Positions 10,341 to 29,284 of a stretch of 64,000 nucleotides of DNA are shown here, piece after piece. Position numbers and translations under genes: made by a program. This DNA is from Carposina sasakii (Eukaryota > Arthropoda > Insecta > Lepidoptera > Carposinidae). Within the stretch, counting starts at the first letter, position 1. Every line of letters starts with the position of its first letter. The notes beneath the pieces were generated by a model. That model was given only the letters and a program-made list of their open reading frames with translations. It was not told the DNA's origin and did not search any database. The stretch is taken from contig CP053167.1 of NCBI GenBank assembly GCA_014607495.2, positions 4,650,001 to 4,714,000 of the forward strand, read 5' to 3'.

Positions 10341-11005
10341 TGTCTCAAATAAAGCTTTCTTTCATTCAAATATTAGTGCTGAAATCAGGCATAGGGCATA
10401 GGAGTCAATTCTATGAAACAAGCTTTACAATGGCTTTCACTCCTACTTGGCAATGTTTTAAACAGGTGGACAAAATGCATGGTTAACATATTGTTTGTGA
10501 ATGCCCCTGTAAAATTTTTAATTATTTAGGTACTTGCTTAAAAATTATATTCCATGATATAATAAAAATTTACTTCATACATAGCTTCATAGAAACAAAT
10601 AATTTTATTAATGGTTAACTCTTCTATAATTATGTTCTTAATCTAAATGGAAAACACATAATGATAAAGGTACAAATAGGTACTTTTTAATAGCGTAACA
10701 GGGCATTTCAACGAAATAATTACATAAATTCTGGGTTTAGTGTAAATTTGAATGAGCAAATCTTATCACAATATAGATTCAGATCTAATTAATAAGTGGC
10801 ACACAAATAATGGCTTACATTACATTACCAATAAAGTAGCATACATACATTACCAATAAAGTAGCTCAGTGTAAACATACAGACTATTTTAGAGGCACAA
10901 ACTTTGAATTTCACATGAGATTTCCATGAAATATTAATAGAAATGTTGCCATTTCACTACACAAATTGACATGCTGCAATGGCAGCCCTTTCCATGTGTG
11001 AGTAT
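10341..11005. other. Non-coding AT-rich spacer
   Basis: No gene seen. A small direct repeat (cattaccaataaagtagc) occurs twice near 10826-10866. Confidence 0.5.
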
Positions 11006-11009
11006 TTTT

Positions 11010-11115
11010 TATAGGCGTAGGGGCGTAGAGCTCACTATAGCTTATATGTGTGGGTAGATAACATGTGAATACACATTACCAAGTTTAGAAAGAATGCTTC
11101 AATCTGTGTAGATTT
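11010..11115 (-). repeat. Decayed copy of the CATGAACGTATAAAG hAT-like MITE
   Basis: Shares gagct.actat, tatgtgtg, aatacacat and gaatgcttcactgtgtag-like phrases, in the same order, with the interior of the copy at 32261-32507. Both termini are lost, so this is an old relic of that family. Confidence 0.5.
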
Positions 11116-11621
11116 ATAAATTGTATGTATGGAGTATGGAGACTTCCTTACACAACTTCTATTTAATTTATGGAATTAGTTAATTATTGTACATTTTTTA
11201 ATCTACTACAGTGCAGATACAATATAAAAAGTGTAGGTATAAGCAAATGATTTCCCATTTGAAAACATAGATCACATTGTATCATAAGAATAAAACTCAT
11301 ATGTTCAAAATAAACAAAAAACAAGTTAAATTTGAATAATCTAGCTATTTTAACAGAACTATTAAATCATATGAAGTCATTTCATAATTTAATACACATA
11401 ATTTGTAACTTTTTCTCCTAGAATTATAAAAAAAAAACATTGGTGTTCAACTCAAGGTTTCCTGAACCTGTCGGTACAAACCTGAATCCTAACAAAATAA
11501 GTAATTTGTAACCTTATAATTTTAATACAACTTGTAAAGATTTCTTATTTAGCATACGGCTACCTTTCCACCAGGTATATACTATGCTACATTGCTATGG
11601 ATGCATGAGTTAGTAAAAAAA

Positions 11622-11865
11622 AAGTGGAGATGGACAGGACACATGATCCATGATACACACGAGAAATGGTGTACCAGCGTCACTGACTGGTATCCCTGAG
11701 ATGGCAAAAGAAACAGAGGACGGCAACAAACAAGATAGGAGTATGATCTAAAGCTCACAGCTGGAAATCATCGGAGAAGGGTAGCACGCGACACGACAAC
11801 AATGGAAATTGTTGGAGGAGGCCTATGCCAAAAGGCACACTGAACTCAGAGATATATTGTAATTT
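11622..11865 (+). pseudogene. LINE reverse-transcriptase C-terminus, degenerate
   Basis: One frame reads KWRWTGHMIHD, then WYP, GKRNRGRQQTR, RRRVARDTTTM and a region equal to a LINE tail around QKAH/TQRYI, interrupted by several stops. This is the familiar C-terminal tail of non-LTR retrotransposon ORF2 (a WxGHxxR core, a GRPxxRWxDD-like stretch, then RVARDR). Stops and missing residues show it is dead. It lies downstream of the 3' end of the coiled-coil gene. Confidence 0.7.
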
Positions 11866-11924
11866 CTTAGCTAGCATCTACTGTATAAGTTCAGAATAAA
11901 ATGGTGTATTATTATGGATGCATG

Positions 11925-12075
11925 TCTCCAGGCTCGCTTAGCGAGATTCTGGGCAACCTGAAAAGGCTGCTAGGATTTCTGGAGGAGACAGGCTGGCTCG
12001 AGTAGAGAGCACACCACCCTTACGCAAAATAGGCGCACAGTCGTCAAGTTGCGGAAACAAGCCCGTTATACCATA
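11925..12075 (+). repeat. Fragment resembling a non-LTR element 3' region
   Basis: A GC-richer block (ctggaggagacaggctgg, cgcacagtcgtcaag, ggaaacaagcccgttatacc) is unlike its surroundings. It looks like a retroelement 3' fragment, but I see no second copy in this window, so the call is weak. Confidence 0.3.
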
Positions 12076-12334
12076 CCATATGGATGCATGTGATTTCCAC
12101 AAATATTATTCATATTGGTATGCAATATCAATTGGTGGATATCAAACATTTTTAAAGCCACATAGTAAAGCATAGTGGTATGGCAGCCTAATGTACAAAT
12201 CTGTGTTTCACTGCATTAGCATTTTAGATAGTAACAATTCAATTACAAATAATTCTCCCTAAATGGGTACCTACAATATAACTAACATTTTATCACATAA
12301 CTGTGAGACCTACACCTACTTTAATATGTTTTAC

Positions 12335-13006
12335 CTACTTAATCTGCTGGTCAAAATCTTCATTTAAAGCATTATTGTCCTCTATCTCTTTAGCATCATT
12401 ATCAACAACTGGTTCATTGAACCCATTATTACTAAGAGGTGGGCTTTGTTTAGGTGGCTGAGGTGCAGGAGATACTTTTGAGGAAACAAGATTCTGTGTA
12501 CTTTTACTTGCTAGTGCAGTCTTCAATTTCTCGACATCCTTCTCCAATTCTTCAATTTTTTGCTTTTTCTCCAGCAACTGAGATGCTAATGTGTCTTTTT
12601 CCAATCTTAACGTTTCAAGTGTAGCTTTTCTACTTACTTGCAAGTTATTTAGTGATTGCAATTCTGTTGTGCACAGTTCCAGGCTAACTTGAGTTCGATT
12701 ATGCGCAGTTTCTGACTTGAGCAACTTAGTTTTGTAGAGTTCTACATCAGACTTCACCTTTTTATTTTCAACTTCTATTGAACCGACTTTGGACGCAAAC
12801 TTATCTTTTTGGTAAATTAGACTCAGCAACTTTTCTGTGCAAGACGATTGCTCTCGAGTACTTTCTTGCAAATGTTTATCTAGGTCGGAAATGTCCTTTC
12901 TTAATTCTGTTTCAATACTCCAGCTATTTATTAACGAAAGTAACAACAAAAAACACACAGCACATGCAACGTGCAATGGCCAACGACGCATGTTTTCAAT
13001 TCCCAT
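12335..13006 (-). CDS. Type II Golgi-type membrane coiled-coil protein (GOLM1/GOLM2-like)
   Basis: A single-exon ORF of 223 residues. A short basic N-terminus (MRRW) is followed by a hydrophobic segment at about residues 9-28 (LHVACAVCFLLLLSLINSW), which fits a signal anchor with the C-terminus in the lumen. Residues 30-170 are heptad-rich coiled coil with an N-glycosylation site (NRT near 103). The tail is Pro/Ser-rich, then acidic (residues 180-223). This layout of short cytosolic tail, anchor, luminal coiled coil and acidic tail matches the Golgi proteins GOLM1 and GOLM2, but sequence similarity is only suggestive. The stop is TAG at 12335-12337. It is transcribed away from NAA15 from a shared spacer. 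The lack of introns contrasts with its neighbours and could reflect an old retroposition or simply a short gene. Confidence 0.7.
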   Translation of the reverse strand: MGIENMRRWPLHVACAVCFLLLLSLINSWSIETELRKDISDLDKHLQESTREQSSCTEKLLSLIYQKDKFASKVGSIEVENKKVKSDVELYKTKLLKSETAHNRTQVSLELCTTELQSLNNLQVSRKATLETLRLEKDTLASQLLEKKQKIEELEKDVEKLKTALASKSTQNLVSSKVSPAPQPPKQSPPLSNNGFNEPVVDNDAKEIEDNNALNEDFDQQIK

Positions 13007-13637
13007 ATCTCACAACTTCCACTTTTTATCATACAGATAAATACTCTATATAGTAAACGTACGTAGTAGAATTAAGCAGATTTGAGTTGGTACATGCTAT
13101 TTTTTTTCCTAAAAATGCAGCAGTTTCAAAATTTAACATAAAAATGTAAACAGAAATGCGAGATTTTTTTTTTGTTTAGTTTAATAAAAGGAAAGGCACG
13201 GGGAACTAAGCTCATACGGCCATTGTCTTAAAAAAGCATAGACTATAAATAAAAAAGCTTTAACAAACACAAACAATGTAGTGATGTACAGATACTAAAT
13301 CCATGGATGCTTGATGTGACAAAATGTGAGACGATCAAACATGTTTGATTATTTGCCATAGTTTGGAAGACACTCAAAATGCCATGAGCTTTTCTATACA
13401 TACATATAAAAGGAATTTGAGTGTGATGTTCACATTCACAAATTTTCTATGTTACAGTAATCAAAACATTTAATTGAAAAGGAACGCAGCCTATTAAAAT
13501 TCCTTGCAACACCATCGGTCACGTGACCAAGACATAGACAAACTAAAATCCTTCATCGACTTCTTTGGTTTATAGCCACGAGGTTTTAGCATTTTTCAAT
13601 TCAATAATAAAATTAAAAGATAGTTTATTCGAACAAA
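13007..13637. promoter_or_regulatory. Head-to-head spacer, candidate bidirectional promoter
   Basis: About 630 bases separate the divergent start codons of the coiled-coil gene (13006, minus) and NAA15 (13638, plus). No TATA box is obvious. A reversed poly(A) retro-repeat fragment (about 13163-13243) sits in the middle and separates two promoter halves. Co-regulation is inference. Confidence 0.4.
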
Positions 13638-23482
<9,845 letters not shown>

Positions 23483-23497
23483 GTATGTTATAGATAA

Positions 23498-23741
23498 GAC
23501 TAGTGGACCCCCGCGACTACGTTGGCGTGGACTGCAGAAAAAACAAAATGTCCAAATTATCCGGGATAAAAAGTAGCCTATGTGTTATTCTGATATGTAA
23601 GCTATATTATTGTAAAGTTTCATCAAAATCAATTCAGTAGTTTTTGCGTGAAAGAGCAACAAACATCCTAAGGCACATACTTACATACCTACTTACGTAC
23701 ATCCTCGCAAACTTTCGCGTTTATTATATTAGTAGGATAGG
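23498..23741 (+). repeat. Family B (RTE-like) repeat, copy in last visible NAA15 intron
   Basis: Starts ctagtggacccccgcgacta and ends ctttcgcgtttattatatta plus gtaggata, a common ending of lepidopteran RTE-type repeats. It begins 16 bases after the exon 10 donor. Confidence 0.65.
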
Positions 23742-24055
23742 ATTCAGTTAACTTTCAATTTTATCTTTTGATGTACAGGCAAGGTTCATAGGTGCGGTAG
23801 CAACTTATCGTTTATAATAGGTTGTTCGGTTGAGCTCCTATTTATGCACGCATACTTTTAGGGAAACATAATTTCGTAAGCAAAACGAGTATGCAAGCTA
23901 TCGTTTAGTGGAATTGCTACTGGACTTTTGAACGTTACTGTAAAACAATTCAAACCCAGTAAAGAAGTTAAGGTACAGACAAATTTAACTTTAAATAAGA
24001 ACAATGTGGGATCCATCTATAAATTAGTTTAATATGGATATATGTATGTGATACA

Positions 24056-24500
24056 CAGGTGTTTTTTCGTTGTTACCCTTAACGAAGGGTACGTACTCTA
24101 TATATTAAAGAAGTTGGTTAATAAAGTTTATGCAAAAAAAATGCTGGGAAATGACGTGATTTAAAAAAAAACAAAAATTACTTGATCGGGCTAAATTTAT
24201 AGATAGATAGATAGATAGATAGATAGATCGTTTATTTAACGTTTGGCATGTACACATATACAGACAACAGTGTTATAGTGTTATAGTGTTTATGCTAGTT
24301 TTTTCATGTACAGATAATAATTATTTCTCGTGAAAAAATCTTGCTACGCGCGTCTATGTGCATTTTTGCAGAAAAACGCAGTCTATTTACTCAACTTTGG
24401 ATCCTAATATCTTGGGAACCAGACACTTCCCAGGTATGCTTCCATAGAGAAAAATTATCGTGATGATGAGGAGATTCCGTAGTTTTCGGGAACGTTGACA
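24056..24500 (+). mobile_element. MITE family E, copy 2, with inserted (GATA)n
   Basis: Matches 21341-21708 but is interrupted at about 24199-24290 by a run of seven gata units and unrelated sequence. The right terminus is eroded: the match stops after cgggaacgttgac. Confidence 0.65.
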
Positions 24501-24560
24501 AGTTGTATGAGGCTGCAAGTTTTCACGTAGTTAAGTGCACTTTAAGGCATACACCCAGTA

Positions 24561-24954
24561 GCATTGTTTCCCTTGACGCCACTCAACTCAATGCTTGAGT
24601 ACAGTAATGATATCATCAAATTTACGGGATGTAACAAAAAGGGTATGTTAGGTGAAAAGCTACGTAAATAGCCCACTGTAGAGAACCTATCCACAAAATG
24701 TGAGACTCGAAATCACATGTTTATTTTTCAAGATTGTATGAAAATTCCTGAGATATTTAAAAATTCTCCATACTATCAGGAAAAATAAACATTTGATTTT
24801 GAGTCTCAAATTTTGTGGATAGGTTCTCTACGAGTATAGTGGGCTATTTACGTAGCTTTTCACCTAACATACTCTTTTTGTTACATCCCGTAAATTTGAT
24901 GATATCATTACTGTACTCAAGCATTGAGTTGAGTGGCGTCAAGGGAAACAATGC
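24561..24954. mobile_element. 394-bp palindromic foldback element containing a family D hairpin
   Basis: The outer arms are exactly inverted for 77 bases (from gcattgtttcccttgacgcc on the left through tgtaaca). They enclose a family D near-palindrome (about 24629-24888). TA precedes and follows (24559-24560 and 24955-24956). The whole block can fold into one long hairpin. No ORF worth calling. Confidence 0.8.
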
Positions 24955-24956
24955 TA

Positions 24957-25996
24957 TGTGTCATGCTGATGTACTTTATCTTTTTTTAGTCTTTATGTAC
25001 ACAACCAGTGTTGCATGCCGACTAGGGCTCAAAATAATGGGGCAGGTAGATGATGAACTACATCTACATCAGTGGTTCCCAAAGTGGTCCAGGGGTCCAC
25101 AAGAGACTCGATGGGGGTCTACGTTGGCGTGAAAAAAATGGAATTTCACAATTAATTTGTATGTGGTGTAACCATGTAGGTTTGAAAGTGGTCTATGAAA
25201 AATAAGTTTGGGTTTGATCTACATTCACATAAGTCGTCTCATACATATATTAATTAGGGTGAGTAACTACGAATTATAGTAGTGCACCACTTATTTAAGG
25301 GACCACCACTTATTGAATTGAGAAATATACCCTACGATTTCACATTATATATATATGCAAAAACATGGCTGTGTTCCAGTGTAGCATAACAGATGTAAAT
25401 GATCAATGACAAATTGATAGCTTATGGTATGTAAGGATTTCTTCAAGTAAAACTTTCTTCCCGTTAAGAATATAAGGCGAAATTAATATAATACTTAACA
25501 ACCTACCTCACATAGCTTGCAAATAAAACAAAATTTAATTTTAAAAAGTTTAAAATTTTATTTTTAAAATTTCACTCGTAAAAACTTTATATTATAATGT
25601 ACAAAAATCACAATGAGCTGCTACAAATTTGTTTAACAATAACAAAGTTATCATAACAATGTTCACATTCATTGACACACGTTTCTATATCACAATCGCA
25701 TCATATCATACATGGATCCGTTGAGAATACTGACATAAATAAATAAATTTATCACTACACCACAGTCTCTTCATCTTACTTCTATCAAATAGTTCAATAA
25801 ATAATAAAATTACAATCAAAAGCGTCCATTTACATGCCGCTGGAGTATCTCGTAATAGCTTAAAAACGCGTTTAAATATTATGGCAATGCGGGTGTCCCG
25901 CTAGTCTCGCACCTTACACTACTTAGGTCACTTAACATCACATTTGCGCTTATATATACACTACGTCGTCGACGTAAACAGACTAGAGCTTTGGTT
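24957..25996. other. Spacer between NAA15 exon 10 and the secreted-protein gene; 3' UTR of the latter at its right end
   Basis: At 25070, cagtggttcccaaagtggtc looks like one hAT terminus; I see no partner end. For the minus-strand gene, AATAAA-type signals occur near 25735-25745 and 25558-25565, so its 3' UTR probably extends 250-450 bases past the stop codon. No NAA15 exon was recognised here. Confidence 0.45.
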
Positions 25997-28900
25997 TCAC
26001 CGGCGTCCGTAGCCGGGGCTTCGGTACCGTTCCCTAGCCGCTTGTGGCGTTAGGAAATACACGTGGGCGCCCTCGCCGGGCAAACGGTATGATACGAAAG
26101 AACCCGCCCTGCCTTCACCCGCCGAGTTCACCGGCGGCAACCACTCCGCATCAGGGTTGATGGTGGGCAACGGCCTCTTGTAGTTTACATTGGTGTCGCC
26201 TGCTAACGATGGCTGGTTCAAATCGTACTGTTCGCCCGTGAAATGCGGCCGCTGCACCTGCGTTTGGACCCGAGATTGTTGGGATCTGTAGCCAGGGTTC
26301 GGTATTGGGATGAACTCGCTGTCGGGGTTGATCGGCGGTCGTTGCGGGCGCTCGTTTACTAACGTATCTCCGACCAGCGATGGAGGCTTCTGCGTTTGAA
26401 CTAGCTGCTCACGGTTCACTTGAATCTGCTCGCTGTCGGGATTGATTGTCGGCCGAGGCAGGCGGTCGTTTACAAGTGTGTCCCTATCTAGATTCGGAGG
26501 TGGCTGTCTATCGATGTCGTAAGCGTAGTGAATGTTAATATTGTTATCTATCGGCGTTCGCACCGTGCCCAGCGAAGGAGTTACAGCGTAGCCATTGACG
26601 TCATGTGTTCCATCTTCTATTTTCTTACCAAATATGTCGAACGAGTTCTTCGTTATGTCATCTAGGTATCTTTCATCTTGTTTTGTGTAGTAACCTTGAC
26701 TTACTGGATTTGGTGTACTACTTGGCTGTCTATGATAATGATGAATAGGTTTTTCGTTTGCAATTGGAATTTGATTTATGTGATTTTGAGGCCTTACTTC
26801 TTTAAGAGGCACATCGTCATATTCTTCGTCGCGTGCTTTGGTTTTGGGATAGTATCTTGTCGATGTGGGTGTTTCTGTGGTCACTTGAACGTTTTCAAGC
26901 AAGTACTGTTGATGGTATCCCGACACTGATGGGGTGATTGCATTGAATTCATTCTCTAAATTAAATGGCTTGCTGTAACTGACCATGGGCCTGAACGGTT
27001 CTGGATCTAATTTCGGCGCTCTGAAAGATATTTGGTCAGGTCTTGGCTTCGACTGATAAGCGAATTGATAGACTGGTCTAGCTGTGATTGCCTTAGGCTT
27101 ATGCGAGTGTGGTCTATGCGAGTGGGCTTTCGGTCTCTTTGTGGTGTACAAGTCCAATGTCTGTTGGATGTCAGCTATCTGTTGATAGAAGTTGTCTGGC
27201 CTTCTTGGAGGCTGAACATAGATTGGCTGTCTTGGTTTTTGGATGCTGAAATACTCTTGAGTCAGGGTGCGAGGTCCTTGCTTCTGTGGCCATAAGAATA
27301 AGGCATCTGCTTGGTCGATAGCTCCATATGCGACGTCAACAGTGGGGTTAAATCTTCCCGCCTGATTGTTTTGAATGTTTTGCTGCTGAGTGTAGGGCAC
27401 TTGACTTACCGGCACGCTTTTATAGTAATTTCTGCCGTCATAGTACGGTGCAGGAGACGGTGAAGTTTTAGGTTGCTCGTCGTAGAAGTAGAAGGATGCC
27501 AGAGCATCGTCATTTGGATTTCTGCTAAATACTGGTTGCAGTTTCGTCGTGGGGATTTCGTTTTGTGTGTTACTGTAATATGCCCGCAACGGTACTGGGG
27601 TAGATGTCACCACGTCGTCGATAGGTGCTTTCTCTGGCACATTGTACACTATGAACGGTTTTTCCGTTGTAGATGGATCGTTATAAATAGGTTCTGGATA
27701 GTCGTAGATAACCGACACAGATAATGGTTTTGATGTAAGTTTCGTTCTCGTTTTGTAAACTGGTTTCTCTGTCTTGGGCCTCGTTGTAAGGTCCTCTGGT
27801 AGGTTATGTAGCCGCACCTGGTTCCTTTGCGGGATGTGCACCACTCGTAAAGGTTTCCTTGCCTTTGTGGTCGTCTCGTAGTCGACTGTCGGCGGTGTTG
27901 TAATCGTGCTCGGTATTTCTGTGGTTCTTGTAGATTCTGTTGTGGTTGGCCTCGTTTTGTATTTCCGATACACTGCTGTTGGCGGTTGTGGTTTAATTGT
28001 CGGTTTAGCTCTGGTATGCGTCGTTGTGGTAAATGGCCTTTTAGTTGTTTTCACTTCGTCAGTTGTCGTGGTTTCCTCGAGTGGAGCAAAGAAATCCGGA
28101 GGCGGTGGCAGTATTATTCCAGGTACCAATGGTCCGGCCGGTACACTGTTATTGTACTCCGCGCGGTAGGAAAAATTGTATGGCGGCGGATAGTAAATCG
28201 AAGGGTCGTCTTCGTCGTACAGGTCGGACTGGTTGCTCGGTGGTGGTAGAAATGCTGCGCCCGGAGGAAAGCCTTCTGGAAAAGAGGCGTTCATCGGTGG
28301 GGGGAATGGGTAGGCTCCTTCGCTCGAATTCCCGTGTAGGAATATGAACGGAGGACCTGGCTGCGGTGCTCCCCCGGAAGTAGTGTTTCCCGGATCTCCA
28401 CCTGGGGCGTAGGGCGCACCCGGCGAGTAGGCGTATGGCGGAGGAGGAAGAGGGCCTTCGCCTTCTCCCGCGAAGAATGGAGGGAATTGGGGCGCAGGGA
28501 CACTGCCGTTCGGAGTGAGGAAGACGAGCGGGCCGTCGTCGGAGAGCCGAACTGGAAAGGGCGGTGGTACCTTAGGTTTCTGCGGTAACTTTACTTGCCT
28601 TCTCGGTGCTTCGTAGGCGTCGATCGGTGGCCAAGGTCTACGTTCGTTTTCCTTCGTGCGCTCGGGGAACGATCCCCCCTTGAGAACCAAGAGATGATCT
28701 TCGGCTAACCAGATCTCCTCCTTTTTGAGGCCGCCTAAACTTTGAAGATTATCCTTGGTCCTCGTTTCGGGGTTGGGCTCGTAGCTAATGATTCCCGGAC
28801 GTTTCGGGTCTTTAGCGAAAATCTCATTTTGTATTAGACCGTATTTCCCCTCGGCCACCTGATCGGATAACGTCTTCTTATCCTCGTCGTCCTCCTTGGT

Positions 28901-29284
28901 CTTTGGCGCGTCTTTTCCCTCGCCGGCGCTGGACATGAGCATGCCGTCGTCCCAGATGCCCTGGTTCCACCCGACGGTGCCGCCCGACTGGTCTGGCGGC
29001 GCTGAGCCTATGTACTTGCCGGTTTCACTTTTATCACTGAAAACTATAGAGTTTTTGGCAGCACCGTACTCCTTGTCGGGTTTGATTTTCATGTGTCCGC
29101 CGATGAGGCGTTTGATGGTCCGCTGCGACTCCGAGGGGTCGGAGTCGGGAGGCGGGCCGAGGCTACGCTGGTCGCGCACGAACGAGTCGGGCGGCAGCAC
29201 GTACGTTGGCACAAGGACGCTGGCGCGTGCCACGCACGCCCATGCCAGCGCAAGCAGTAGCGCCATCGCCGCCCCTCTCACCAT
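25997..29284 (-). CDS. Large secreted Pro/Thr/Tyr-rich extracellular protein, unnamed
   Basis: A 1095-residue frame in one exon. I start it at ATG 29284 rather than the longer read-through because a consensus 3' splice site (pyrimidines, CCAG) immediately precedes that ATG and a signal peptide follows (MALLLALAWACVARA, cleavage near residue 22). The rest is low-complexity. Pro/Gly-rich blocks with NFS/NGS/NSS glycosylation sites lie at about 240-430, and a mucin-like TTTT/TTKRP region at about 430-620. A Tyr/Pro/Gln-rich part follows. Near residues 935, 973 and 1030 are three copies of an 18-residue motif, e.g. DTLVNERPQRPPINPDSE. There are almost no cysteines. This composition suits an extracellular matrix, cuticle or apical-matrix protein. 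I do not recognise the family. The 5' exon is non-coding and further right, perhaps near 40.2 kb. Confidence 0.85.
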   Translation of the reverse strand: MVRGAAMALLLALAWACVARASVLVPTYVLPPDSFVRDQRSLGPPPDSDPSESQRTIKRLIGGHMKIKPDKEYGAAKNSIVFSDKSETGKYIGSAPPDQSGGTVGWNQGIWDDGMLMSSAGEGKDAPKTKEDDEDKKTLSDQVAEGKYGLIQNEIFAKDPKRPGIISYEPNPETRTKDNLQSLGGLKKEEIWLAEDHLLVLKGGSFPERTKENERRPWPPIDAYEAPRRQVKLPQKPKVPPPFPVRLSDDGPLVFLTPNGSVPAPQFPPFFAGEGEGPLPPPPYAYSPGAPYAPGGDPGNTTSGGAPQPGPPFIFLHGNSSEGAYPFPPPMNASFPEGFPPGAAFLPPPSNQSDLYDEDDPSIYYPPPYNFSYRAEYNNSVPAGPLVPGIILPPPPDFFAPLEETTTTDEVKTTKRPFTTTTHTRAKPTIKPQPPTAVYRKYKTRPTTTESTRTTEIPSTITTPPTVDYETTTKARKPLRVVHIPQRNQVRLHNLPEDLTTRPKTEKPVYKTRTKLTSKPLSVSVIYDYPEPIYNDPSTTEKPFIVYNVPEKAPIDDVVTSTPVPLRAYYSNTQNEIPTTKLQPVFSRNPNDDALASFYFYDEQPKTSPSPAPYYDGRNYYKSVPVSQVPYTQQQNIQNNQAGRFNPTVDVAYGAIDQADALFLWPQKQGPRTLTQEYFSIQKPRQPIYVQPPRRPDNFYQQIADIQQTLDLYTTKRPKAHSHRPHSHKPKAITARPVYQFAYQSKPRPDQISFRAPKLDPEPFRPMVSYSKPFNLENEFNAITPSVSGYHQQYLLENVQVTTETPTSTRYYPKTKARDEEYDDVPLKEVRPQNHINQIPIANEKPIHHYHRQPSSTPNPVSQGYYTKQDERYLDDITKNSFDIFGKKIEDGTHDVNGYAVTPSLGTVRTPIDNNINIHYAYDIDRQPPPNLDRDTLVNDRLPRPTINPDSEQIQVNREQLVQTQKPPSLVGDTLVNERPQRPPINPDSEFIPIPNPGYRSQQSRVQTQVQRPHFTGEQYDLNQPSLAGDTNVNYKRPLPTINPDAEWLPPVNSAGEGRAGSFVSYRLPGEGAHVYFLTPQAARERYRSPGYGRR

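Noticed and set aside
23779..23860. Possible NAA15 exon 11 after a gtacag acceptor, in phase
   Set aside because: The translation does not resemble the NAA15 C-terminus and soon hits a stop; there is no donor or conserved motif.
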